DNA of 40,886 nucleotides from an uncultured Alphaproteobacteria bacterium. Lineage in GTDB: Bacteria; Pseudomonadota; Alphaproteobacteria; Rhodobacterales; Rhodobacteraceae. Positions 33,282 through 40,886 of this stretch are shown here, in pieces. Location of the stretch: positions 1 through 40,886 of the forward strand of contig CACHDI010000012.1 of the NCBI GenBank assembly GCA_902578545.1, written 5' to 3'. The translations under genes were made by a program, and so were the position numbers. How positions within the stretch are numbered: position 1 is the stretch's first letter; each line of letters begins with the position of its first letter. Below the pieces are notes generated by a model. That model searched no databases. It had not been told where the DNA came from and saw only the letters and a list, made by a program, of their open reading frames with translations.

Positions 33282-34258
33282 AAATAGGAATCATTGGTTC
33301 TGGAAAATTTGGTACTTCTTTAGCATTTAATTTTTCCAAAAACTTTAAAAAAGTTTATCTTTGGAACAGAACACAAACAAATAAAAATGAACTTGTAGAA
33401 AAAATAAATAACTTAAATAGAGATATTTTAATTAATAAATTAAATGCTAATTTGAAAATAGTTAAATCTTTAAAAAAAATTGCAGAAAATTCTGATGTCA
33501 TTTTACTTTGTATTAATGCACAAAGTATGTTTGATTTTTTAGCAGAAAATTTTAACTTTTTTAAAAATAAACCATTAGTTTTTTGTTCCAAGGGTATTGA
33601 TACGAAATATTGTTTATTTCAGACTGAAATTGCCGAAAGGTTTCTAGACAAAAAACTATTTTCTGTTCTCTCTGGACCTGGATTTGCTTCAGATATTGTG
33701 AGAGAAAAACCTATAGCTCTTTCACTTGCTTGTAAAAACGTAAATTTAGGAAAAAAATTACAACATATGCTTTCTTCTCAAAGTATTAGAATTTATTTAA
33801 ATAATGATTTAATAGGAACACAATTAGGTGGCGCTCTTAAAAATGTAATAGCTATTGCGTGTGGAATTGCAGATGCAAACGAATTAGGGGAAGGTGCAAA
33901 GAGTGCTATAATTACAAGAGGATTTTCTGAAATAAGACAAATTGGTAAAACTTTTGGGTGTAAAATTGAAACTCTTTTTGGTCTTTCTTGTTTAGGTGAT
34001 CTTACGTTAACATGTAATTCTAAACTTTCTAGAAATTATAATTTTGGATTAAAAATTGGAAATAATATAAAAAATAAAAAAGACAAGAAAGAAACAATAG
34101 AAGGAGAAAAAACAGCAAATGCTGCTGTTTTAATTTCTAAAAAATATCAATTAGATTTACCTATAATTAAAACTGTAAACAAATTAATTATAGAAGATAT
34201 TGATACAAAAGAGGCTATAAAAAAGCTTTTAGAAAGACCTTTAAAAAAAGAATATTAA
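33278..34258 (+). CDS. gpsA: Glycerol-3-phosphate dehydrogenase [NAD(P)+]
   Basis: Reduces dihydroxyacetone phosphate to sn-glycerol 3-phosphate for phospholipid synthesis. The 326-residue protein has the Rossmann motif GIIGSGKFGTSLA (3-15), VFCSKGID, LSGPGFA and the catalytic-lysine region GGALKNVIAIACGI, followed by NELGEGAKSAIITRG and GLSCLGDLTLTC. Translation starts at TTG 33278, supported by a GAGGGG seven bases upstream inside tsaD. Its stop directly abuts the stop of the convergent ahcY gene, leaving no spacer. Confidence 0.95.
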   Translation: MKIGIIGSGKFGTSLAFNFSKNFKKVYLWNRTQTNKNELVEKINNLNRDILINKLNANLKIVKSLKKIAENSDVILLCINAQSMFDFLAENFNFFKNKPLVFCSKGIDTKYCLFQTEIAERFLDKKLFSVLSGPGFASDIVREKPIALSLACKNVNLGKKLQHMLSSQSIRIYLNNDLIGTQLGGALKNVIAIACGIADANELGEGAKSAIITRGFSEIRQIGKTFGCKIETLFGLSCLGDLTLTCNSKLSRNYNFGLKIGNNIKNKKDKKETIEGEKTANAAVLISKKYQLDLPIIKTVNKLIIEDIDTKEAIKKLLERPLKKEY

Positions 34259-35653
34259 TCAATATCGATAATGATCTGGCTTAAAGGGTCCTTCCGTACT
34301 AACACCAATGTATTCAGCCTGATCTTTCTCTAGTTTTGTTAAATTCGCACCAACTTTTTTGAGATGTAAATATGCTACTTTTTCATCAAGATGTTTTGGC
34401 AAAACATAAACTTTCTTCTCATAATTTTTATTATTTTTCCATAATTCAATTTGTGCTAAGACTTGATTAGTAAAACTAGCAGACATTACAAATGATGGAT
34501 GACCTGTGGCATTTCCTAAATTTAATAGACGTCCCTCTGACAAAAGTATTATTTTATTACCTCCAGGCATTTCTATAAGATCAACTTGATCTTTAATATT
34601 ATCCCATTTGTGATTTTTTAGAGCTGAAACCTGAATCTCATTATCAAAATGTCCAATATTTCCTACAATAGCCATATTCTTCATCTGCCTAATGTCATCA
34701 ATTTTTATTACATCTTTGTTTCCAGTGGCTGTAATAAAAATATCAGCTTTTGAAATTACTTGATCAAGTGTAACTACATCAAAACCATCCATTGAAGCTT
34801 GAAGTGCACAAATCGGATCTACTTCTGTAATTACTACCTTAGCACCTGCACCTCTTAGGGAAGCTGCTGAACCTTTTCCAACATCACCATATCCACAAAC
34901 TACAGCGGTTTTTCCACTTATCATGGTATCAGTAGCTCTTCTAATACCATCAACAAGTGACTCTCTACAACCGTACTTATTATCAAACTTTGATTTTGTT
35001 ACACTGTCATTAACATTAATAGCTGGAAAAGGAAGTTCTTTATTTTCCATCATTTGATATAATCTATGAACACCAGTAGTAGTTTCTTCAGACACACCTA
35101 CTATAGCTTCTCTTTGTTTTGTAAACCAACCCGGACTATTTTTTAATCTCATTTTAATGGTTTCAAATAAAAACTCCTCTTCTTCAGAATTTGGAGAATT
35201 TAAAAATTCCGTATCTCCATTTTCAGCTCTAGCTCCTAAAATTATATACATAGTAGCATCTCCACCGTCATCTAATATAAGGTTAGCAAAATCGTCTTCA
35301 AAGTGAAAAATCTTATCTACATATTCCCAGTATTCTTTTAAAGTTTCACCTTTTTTTGCAAATACTGGTATTCCCTGACTAGCAATTGCCGCAGCTGCAT
35401 GATCTTGAGTAGAAAAAATATTACAACTAGACCATCTTACCTGTGCACCCAATTTAACTAATGTTTCAATTAAAACGGCAGTTTGAATTGTCATATGAAG
35501 ACAACCGGCTATTCTAGAACCTGCTAAAGGTTTTTGTTTGCCTAATTCATCAACAATAGCAATAAGACCAGGCATTTCTGTCTCAGCTATTAGAATTTCC
35601 TTTTTACCGAAATCTGCTAATTGAATGTCTTTAACTATATAAGAACTGCTCAT
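34259..35653 (-). CDS. ahcY: Adenosylhomocysteinase
   Basis: Hydrolyses S-adenosylhomocysteine to adenosine and homocysteine, removing the methylation by-product. The 464-residue length and an insertion around 150-190 match the longer bacterial form. Key features are [20 protein letters not shown], the substrate-binding [28 protein letters not shown], the NAD-binding [20 protein letters not shown], and the C-terminal KPDHYRY signature. The ATG follows a strong AGGAG. The roughly 100 bases upstream are AT-rich and do not show a recognisable SAH or SAM riboswitch. Confidence 0.97.
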   Translation of the reverse strand: MSSSYIVKDIQLADFGKKEILIAETEMPGLIAIVDELGKQKPLAGSRIAGCLHMTIQTAVLIETLVKLGAQVRWSSCNIFSTQDHAAAAIASQGIPVFAKKGETLKEYWEYVDKIFHFEDDFANLILDDGGDATMYIILGARAENGDTEFLNSPNSEEEEFLFETIKMRLKNSPGWFTKQREAIVGVSEETTTGVHRLYQMMENKELPFPAINVNDSVTKSKFDNKYGCRESLVDGIRRATDTMISGKTAVVCGYGDVGKGSAASLRGAGAKVVITEVDPICALQASMDGFDVVTLDQVISKADIFITATGNKDVIKIDDIRQMKNMAIVGNIGHFDNEIQVSALKNHKWDNIKDQVDLIEMPGGNKIILLSEGRLLNLGNATGHPSFVMSASFTNQVLAQIELWKNNKNYEKKVYVLPKHLDEKVAYLHLKKVGANLTKLEKDQAEYIGVSTEGPFKPDHYRY

Positions 35654-35757
35654 CTTAATCTCCTAATATATCTTTTAATTTAAAACTGATAAAACACAGT
35701 AGACAATCATTTTCAAGCATTTTAAGTTTACAATAAAATTATTAATTTATTTTTCTG

Positions 35758-36336
35758 ATGCAAAGAGCTTGGCAAAAGATGCTTTCCGGGAGAAGGCTTG
35801 ATATTATTAATCCGTCACCACTTGACATTGAGATTGAAGATATAGCACATGGTTTAGCCTTTCAAGCTAGATGGAATGGACAAACAAGAGGGAAATATGT
35901 TTTCTCAGTAGCAAATCATTCAATATTGGTATGGAATATTTTGCTTCTAGAATATCCAAAAATTAAAAAAAAATGGCAATTAATTTCTTTGTTACATGAT
36001 GCCCCAGAATATGTTATAGGTGATATGATATCCCCTGTAAAAAAACAAATTGGCAATAGTTACATAGATCTGGAAAAAAAATTACAAGAAGCAATTCATA
36101 TTCGCTTTGGTTTACCCGCTATAATACCAAAAAATATTAAATCAAAAATAAAAATTGCCGACAGAAAAGCTGCTTGGATAGAGGCAACAAAAATTGCGGG
36201 ATTTGACTTAAAAGAGGCAAATAAATATTTTCTTGAACCAGATCAAATAATAATTAAAAAGTGTAAGATAGTTTTAAAAGATCCTTTAAAAACTAGAGAA
36301 GAGTTTTTAAATATATATAAAATATTGGACCAATAA
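35758..36336 (+). CDS. HD-domain phosphohydrolase (YfbR-like)
   Basis: A 192-residue metal-dependent hydrolase of the HD superfamily. The N-terminal RAWQKMLSGRRLDIINPSPLDIEIEDIAHGLA is highly typical of an alphaproteobacterial group usually annotated as HD family hydrolase or phosphohydrolase. The metal-binding residues are in VANHSILVW (His), LLHDAPEYVIGDM (His-Asp) and IADRKAAWIEA (Asp). E. coli YfbR, a distant relative, is a 5'-deoxynucleotidase; substrate here is not known. It opens a likely four-gene run with the thioredoxin-like, Lon-N and Trm112-like genes. Confidence 0.88.
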   Translation: MQRAWQKMLSGRRLDIINPSPLDIEIEDIAHGLAFQARWNGQTRGKYVFSVANHSILVWNILLLEYPKIKKKWQLISLLHDAPEYVIGDMISPVKKQIGNSYIDLEKKLQEAIHIRFGLPAIIPKNIKSKIKIADRKAAWIEATKIAGFDLKEANKYFLEPDQIIIKKCKIVLKDPLKTREEFLNIYKILDQ

Positions 36337-36364
36337 TTTCTTACACGTGAAATCGAGGTATAAA

Positions 36365-37255
36365 TTGAACAAATTAGAAAATATTATAAAAGATTCATGT
36401 GATGATGATTTTATAAGTGATGTTATTGAAGCTAGCAATGATGTTCCTGTATTAGTAGATTTTTGGGCTCCCTGGTGTGGCCCATGCAAAAAACTAACTC
36501 CAGATCTTGAAAAAAATGTAAATTCCTTCAATGGAAAATTGAAATTAGTAAAAATAAATATTGATGAAAATCAGGGTATTGCATCCCAATTACGAATACA
36601 ATCAATTCCTGCAGTGTATGCTTTTTTTCAAGGAAAACCAGTTGATGGTTTTATGGGGGCACAAACTGAAGCCCAAATAAAAGAATTTATTTCAGGAGTT
36701 TTTTCTAAGACTGGCGTCGAAGGTGATAATGAAGTCGATAAAATTCTTGAAAAAGCAAATCAAAGTTTAAATGATGGTTTGTTTGAAGATGCTAGGGATT
36801 ATTTTAATGAAGTTTTAAATCTAGACAATAATAATATAGAAGCGAATGCTGGTGTTATAAAAAGTTATATTGCAGAGAAAAATCTAGATGAAGCTTTAAA
36901 TAAATTAAAGTCTGTCCCAAAAGAAATAGAAAATGACAATGTTTTCCGGAAATTAAACAGTGAAATTGAACTTAACAAAAAAACCTCTAAATTAAGACCT
37001 CTAGATAATATCAAAGATGATCTTGAAAAAGATCCAAATAGTTTAGAACTAAAATATGAATTAGCTTTATTTCAAATCGCAAATGAAGATTATGAAAATT
37101 CTATTGAAAATCTTTTGAATATTTTTATAAAAGACAAAAATTGGGAAAATGGTAAAGCTAAAGATCAATTGATTCAATTATTTGAGACCTTAGGTGACAA
37201 AAATATCCTAGCCTTGAAAGGTAGAAGGAGACTCTCTTCAATTATTTTTTCATAA
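36365..37255 (+). CDS. Thioredoxin-TPR protein (CnoX/YbbN-like)
   Basis: The N-terminal thioredoxin domain (about 1-105) carries an intact WCGPC redox site (Cys38, Cys41). It is followed by tetratricopeptide-like helices (about 120-290). The layout matches YbbN/CnoX, a chaperone that hands oxidatively damaged proteins to GroEL or DnaK. E. coli CnoX has lost the first cysteine, while alphaproteobacterial members often keep both, so this one may be a working oxidoreductase. I use the TTG at 36365, six bases after a GAGGT; a GTG at 36347 is possible and would add 6 residues. The Lon-N gene starts 13 bases later. Confidence 0.9.
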   Translation: MNKLENIIKDSCDDDFISDVIEASNDVPVLVDFWAPWCGPCKKLTPDLEKNVNSFNGKLKLVKINIDENQGIASQLRIQSIPAVYAFFQGKPVDGFMGAQTEAQIKEFISGVFSKTGVEGDNEVDKILEKANQSLNDGLFEDARDYFNEVLNLDNNNIEANAGVIKSYIAEKNLDEALNKLKSVPKEIENDNVFRKLNSEIELNKKTSKLRPLDNIKDDLEKDPNSLELKYELALFQIANEDYENSIENLLNIFIKDKNWENGKAKDQLIQLFETLGDKNILALKGRRRLSSIIFS

Positions 37256-37268
37256 AGTAAGACTTAAA

Positions 37269-37928
37269 ATGAACAATCCCAAAAATACTAATGATTTTCC
37301 AGAACATATACCACTTTTTCCATTGTCTGGTGTTTTGTTACTACCAAAGTCACGTCTTCCACTAAATATTTTTGAACCTAGATATTTAAAAATGATAGAA
37401 GATGTTCTTGCAACAGAACACAGGTTAATTGGAATGATTCAACCTAGACCAAATAAAAATACACAAGATTCTAACCTTAAATTTAATAACGTGGGCTGCG
37501 CAGGACGACTAATCAGTTTTACGGAAACCGAAGACTCTAGATATTTAATCACCTTGTCTGGTGTATCTAGATTCAATTATGTCAAAAATGTTGATACTTT
37601 CAAACCCTATATAAACGCAGAAGTAGAGTGGGATACCTTTAGAGATGATGGCATTTTAGAAACCTTGCCAAAATCTTTTAACAAAGATGCGTTTCTTGAA
37701 ATAATTTCAAAATACTTTACTCTTACTAATTTACAAACGGACTGGGAAAGTCTTAAAAAAGCGGATGACGAGCTTTTAATAAATTCTTTATCCATTCTCT
37801 GTCCTTTTGAAAACGATGAGAAACAAGCATTACTAGAAGCAAAAACGATAAAAGAAAGAGTAAAAATTTTGACTACTTTGATGGAAATGAGTATTAAAGC
37901 TGAAACCACATTTGGGCCACTTCAGTGA
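37269..37928 (+). CDS. Lon N-terminal-domain (substrate-binding) protein
   Basis: A 219-residue stand-alone version of the N-terminal PUA-like domain of Lon protease, with no ATPase or protease part. The pattern [31 protein letters not shown] (about 12-42) is diagnostic. GMIQP, the GCAGRLISF strand and ITLSGVSRF follow. A helical C-terminal half with [15 protein letters not shown] is typical of the COG2802-type group. Its role is uncertain; it may bind proteins. It is in an operon with the thioredoxin-TPR gene and its stop overlaps the Trm112-like gene by 4 bases. Confidence 0.92.
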   Translation: MNNPKNTNDFPEHIPLFPLSGVLLLPKSRLPLNIFEPRYLKMIEDVLATEHRLIGMIQPRPNKNTQDSNLKFNNVGCAGRLISFTETEDSRYLITLSGVSRFNYVKNVDTFKPYINAEVEWDTFRDDGILETLPKSFNKDAFLEIISKYFTLTNLQTDWESLKKADDELLINSLSILCPFENDEKQALLEAKTIKERVKILTTLMEMSIKAETTFGPLQ

Positions 37929-38119
37929 ATAAAGTAAATCAAGATTTTGATACTAGTTTACTACGAATCCTAGTTTGCCCAAAAACACATACACAACTAA
38001 CTTTTGATAATATTAAATTAGAACTCATTTCTAAAGCAGCTGGCCTTGCTTATCCAATTAAAAATGGTATACCAATTTTACTGGAAAGTGAGGCTAGAAA
38101 GCTGAATGAAGATCTGTAA
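37925..38119 (+). CDS. Trm112 family small protein (UPF0434, YcaR-like)
   Basis: A 64-residue protein. The pattern [17 protein letters not shown] and the closing [15 protein letters not shown] are the fingerprint of this small zinc-ribbon-like family, although only one Cys of the usual set is present, as in many bacterial UPF0434 members. Eukaryotic and archaeal Trm112 activates methyltransferases; the role in bacteria is uncertain. It starts at GTG 37925 overlapping the Lon-N stop, so it is translationally coupled. Its stop is 3 bases from the stop of convergent purH. Confidence 0.9.
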   Translation: MNKVNQDFDTSLLRILVCPKTHTQLTFDNIKLELISKAAGLAYPIKNGIPILLESEARKLNEDL

Positions 38120-38122
38120 TAT

Positions 38123-39703
38123 TTAATGTTTAAAAGATCTTATACCTGTAAAAACCATGCTAATGTTTTTTTTGTTAGCCAATTCTATAACTTCATCATC
38201 TCTAATTGAACCTCCTGGCTGAATAATCGCTTTAACTCCATTTTCAATAGCCTCTTCAATGCCATCAGAAAATGGAAAAAAAGCATCTGATGCCATAACT
38301 GCATTATTGAGATTTTTTACATTTTTTAAATTAAGTGCCTTTTTAATAGCTAGTTTAGAACTATCAATCCTGCTAGGCTGACCTGATCCGATACCAATTG
38401 TTTTCATATTTTTAACAATAACAATCCCATTAGATTTGACTGATTTTACAACATTCCAAGCAAAAATTAAATCTTGAATTTCTTTCATAGTTGGAGCAAT
38501 TTTTGTTACAACTTTAAGATCTCTAACAGAGATAAATTTTGTATCAACTTCTTGAATTAATGTACCCTGTAAAACAGATTTAAATTCATATTTATCAATT
38601 CTATTATTTCTCCATTTTTTATCTAATGAGATGAGTCGCAAATTTTTCTTTTTTGAAAAAACTTTAAGTGCCTTTATTTGAAATTCAGGAGCAATCACCA
38701 TTTCAAAAAAATTATTAACTAATTTTTTTGCAACTTGCTCATTTACCTTTTTATTAAATATAACAATTCCCCCAAATGCGGATATTGGATCACAAATTAT
38801 TGCATTATTAAAAGCTTCTAATTGATTTTTTCCATTTGAAACTCCGCATGGATTTGTATGTTTTATTACTCCTGCTATATTATCTTTATATTTGATGAAA
38901 TTATTTAGTAAATTTAAGCTTGCATCTAAATCTAAATGATTATTGAAAGATAAAGGTTTTCCTTGCAGTTTTCTAAAATTGCCCCAATTCTTTTTTTTAT
39001 TTTCATCCTGGTAAAATGCAGCCTTTTGATGAGCGTTTTCTCCATAAGTAAGGATATCTTCCAATTTTTCATTGGGAAAAATAAATTCGCTAAACTCTTT
39101 TTTGTTAAATTGGTTAAACCATTTTAAAATTTTGAAATCGTAATTACTAGAAGACTTGAATGCTTGGTTTGCTTTTTTTAGACGAAATTTATATGTAGAA
39201 TAACCTTTATTCTGTTTAAGATGATCAATCACTTCTTGATATTGGGATATATTCGTTATTACAGTAACGTATTTAAAATTTTTCCCTGCCGCACGTAATA
39301 AAGTAATCCCTCCTATGTCTATATTCTCAACACAATAATCAATATCCTTTTTTTTATCAACTGCATCTGAAAAAGGATACAAATCACATACAACAAGATC
39401 AATTGTATCTATTTCCATTTTTTTTAAATCTTTAATATGATTTTGGTTACCTCTATCTGCTAAAATAGAAGAGTGTATTTTTGGGTGAAGCGTTTTAACT
39501 CTTCCCCCAAGCAACTGTGGAAATCCTGTTATTTTTTCAATGTCGATAACATTAAATCCATTGTCTTCAATAAATTTGGCTGTACCACCACTTGCAATAA
39601 CTTTTATGTCTAAAGAATTCAGATCGGAAACAAATTTTTTAAGACCCGATTTGTTTGAAACAGAAATTAAAGCCTTTTTAATTTTGACCATACCATTTTT
39701 CAT
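38123..39703 (-). CDS. purH: Bifunctional AICAR formyltransferase/IMP cyclohydrolase
   Basis: Performs the last two steps of purine synthesis. The 526-residue protein has an N-terminal IMP cyclohydrolase domain (about 1-200) with ISVSNKSG, GGRVKTLHPKIH and NIDIGG. Its C-terminal transformylase domain has GENAHQKAAFY, NNHLDLDASL, the catalytic Lys-His in VIKHTNPCG, ISAFGGIV, and SDAFFPFSDGIE near the end, then IIQPGGSIRDDEVI. The ATG at 39703 is supported by AGGA seven bases upstream; an internal Met5 is less likely. It is downstream of the heparinase-family gene with a 51-base gap, an order known in Alphaproteobacteria. Confidence 0.97.
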   Translation of the reverse strand: MKNGMVKIKKALISVSNKSGLKKFVSDLNSLDIKVIASGGTAKFIEDNGFNVIDIEKITGFPQLLGGRVKTLHPKIHSSILADRGNQNHIKDLKKMEIDTIDLVVCDLYPFSDAVDKKKDIDYCVENIDIGGITLLRAAGKNFKYVTVITNISQYQEVIDHLKQNKGYSTYKFRLKKANQAFKSSSNYDFKILKWFNQFNKKEFSEFIFPNEKLEDILTYGENAHQKAAFYQDENKKKNWGNFRKLQGKPLSFNNHLDLDASLNLLNNFIKYKDNIAGVIKHTNPCGVSNGKNQLEAFNNAIICDPISAFGGIVIFNKKVNEQVAKKLVNNFFEMVIAPEFQIKALKVFSKKKNLRLISLDKKWRNNRIDKYEFKSVLQGTLIQEVDTKFISVRDLKVVTKIAPTMKEIQDLIFAWNVVKSVKSNGIVIVKNMKTIGIGSGQPSRIDSSKLAIKKALNLKNVKNLNNAVMASDAFFPFSDGIEEAIENGVKAIIQPGGSIRDDEVIELANKKNISMVFTGIRSFKH

Positions 39704-39754
39704 TTTTAATTCCTGCCTAGTATTTTTATTTTGTTTAGTCCTATTTAATCGATA

Positions 39755-40886
39755 TTATAGGTATAGCTTCCAATTGAAAGTAGTTAATTTCTGATGGAAA
39801 TTATTAAAAAAAACAATCCTATATGCATTTTTAATTTCTAAACTGAGAGGATCTAAAAAATCATAATCTTCAAGCACTGCATTTTTTTGATCTGTCTCAA
39901 ATCTCCAAATTTCATTATTTTTGCTTTTTAACAAAAAATTACCCAATTGATCAGACTTCCATAATTCTATCTCAGGATGAATATGAAAAGGTAAATAAAA
40001 AAAGTGACTTTTTTCAGATGTCTGATTTAAAGAAATAATTTCTTTACCAATTATTTCTCTTCCTGAAAAGGAAATTGTTATTTTTCTTTTATAAAATACT
40101 AATTTTTTGTCAAAAGAAATTATTTTTTCTGCTTCGATATAGTCATTTTTAAAATCTCTATGATGAGAAACTTCTATTATTTTACTCTTTAAATCAAAAA
40201 TATTAGAATTATTGTTCTCAGTACTTAAACCAAGAGTATTCATTTGGTTTCTTAGAAAAAGCACCTGATCACTTTTACCAATATGGCAATAAAATGAACT
40301 GTTATTTTGCATTATAGTATTATTATTAGATGCAAGTTCAAATGAAAACCCAGAGCACATAAAATCATTGGCATATTCAAATTCTAACTCCTTTTTTTCA
40401 TCAAATAAAAAAGTTAAATGACCTGATTTAATCCTTATAAAACCATTTGGATTTTTCATTGTTGAAAAATCTGAGGTTTCTGCATCCGATAATTCTTTTT
40501 CTAATTCACAATAGATAGAACAACCACTACTATAATGTGATCTTACCAATAGGTTATTTCCTATACTCAACCCTCTAATTAGAGGACAAATAATATTTAA
40601 AAAACGTTTAATTTTTTTATCTATTTGTCCATTTGAAAGATCTGATGTGGATGAGAATTTTATAATTCTATTTATAAAAAAAAGTATTTCTAAAAGGTCA
40701 CTAGAATTTCTAATTTTATCTATATTGCTAAATATTGTATCTAAATCATTTAAAATATCCTTTAAGATCTTATTTCTTATTAAAAATTTTTCTCTTAATA
40801 AAAATGAAGAAAAAAAGATACCCATATTCACTCTTAAGCGTAACAACCCTCTTGAAAGGAACATTTTGCAAATGCTTAGATATAAA
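39755..40886 (-). CDS. Heparinase II/III family protein (5' end cut by window edge)
   Basis: The frame is open from the stop at 39755 through the window edge at 40886 without an interruption, so the N-terminal part is missing; the ATG at 40864 need not be the start. About 377 residues remain of a family typically over 500 in Alphaproteobacteria. The C-terminal beta-rich half shows the family's layout, with a SHYSSGCSIYCELEK stretch, SGHLTFLFD and repeated short strands ending in a FYLPFHIHPEIEL segment. Sequence similarity is weak by eye, and the call relies partly on the neighbouring purH. A role in polysaccharide or cell-envelope glycan breakdown would be expected. Highly AT-rich, Asn- and Lys-rich sequence makes it divergent. 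Confidence 0.7.
   Translation of the reverse strand, partial: LYLSICKMFLSRGLLRLRVNMGIFFSSFLLREKFLIRNKILKDILNDLDTIFSNIDKIRNSSDLLEILFFINRIIKFSSTSDLSNGQIDKKIKRFLNIICPLIRGLSIGNNLLVRSHYSSGCSIYCELEKELSDAETSDFSTMKNPNGFIRIKSGHLTFLFDEKKELEFEYANDFMCSGFSFELASNNNTIMQNNSSFYCHIGKSDQVLFLRNQMNTLGLSTENNNSNIFDLKSKIIEVSHHRDFKNDYIEAEKIISFDKKLVFYKRKITISFSGREIIGKEIISLNQTSEKSHFFYLPFHIHPEIELWKSDQLGNFLLKSKNNEIWRFETDQKNAVLEDYDFLDPLSLEIKNAYRIVFFNNFHQKLTTFNWKLYL

Noticed and set aside
35654-35757. SAM or SAH riboswitch upstream of ahcY
   Set aside because: The roughly 100-base leader is AT-rich and shows no GC-rich conserved stems; a plain AGGAG site precedes the start.

Overview
The window looks like a piece of a small, AT-rich, tightly packed genome from a free-living, probably marine alphaproteobacterium. 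The sequence shows very low GC, almost no intergenic space, several TTG/GTG starts, and gene ends that touch or overlap. The block hemC-hemD-mitofilin-hemY facing tsaD-gpsA, and heparinase II/III next to purH, are arrangements known from Alphaproteobacteria. The abundance of periplasmic-binding-protein transporters and phosphonate genes suggests an oligotrophic ocean lineage. The lineage is an inference. No rRNA, tRNA, CRISPR array or mobile element was seen, and no gene-free stretch exceeds 300 bases.

Layout. (1) 1-1805: an edge-truncated DUF1045 (2H phosphoesterase-like) gene and divergent phnM, both C-P lyase accessory genes. (2) 1812-4132: a DUF4396 membrane protein divergent from a CueR-type copper regulator with a MerR-style promoter between them, then a DUF1330 protein and threonine aldolase. 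(3) 4157-12846: a minus-strand aglE-aglF-aglG-GH4-aglK-amidinotransferase operon, with a divergent GH1 beta-glycosidase. The unusual member is the arginine:glycine amidinotransferase homologue, whose start lies inside the transporter ATPase gene. (4) 12963-18567: a tightly coupled operon of a tripartite tricarboxylate transporter (TctC, TctB, TctA), an AtuA/DUF1446 protein, a DUF4387 protein and an AbrB-family membrane protein; then aldehyde dehydrogenase and a glutathione transferase on the opposite strand, and a YeiH-type membrane protein. (5) 21993-25454: phnD, phnC, phnE, phnE, a phosphonate ABC importer. (6) 25491-27893: an unknown secreted protein, an AEC-family carrier and a short-chain dehydrogenase.

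(7) 27896-40886 is housekeeping: the heme block (hemY-like, mitofilin-like, hemD, hemC), tsaD, gpsA, ahcY, an HD hydrolase, a thioredoxin-TPR protein, a Lon-N-domain protein, a Trm112-like protein, purH, and the 3' part of a heparinase II/III-family gene cut by the right edge.

How it fits together. The first 27 kb is mostly scavenging: alpha- and beta-linked glycosides, an unidentified carboxylic acid, and phosphonates. PhnM and DUF1045 at the left edge imply that core C-P lyase genes lie just outside, separated from the importer by about 20 kb of other uptake genes. Both ABC operons carry a strong hairpin directly after the binding-protein gene, which would favour excess binding protein over the membrane components. 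Only one recognisable transcription factor (the CueR homologue) occurs in the whole window.
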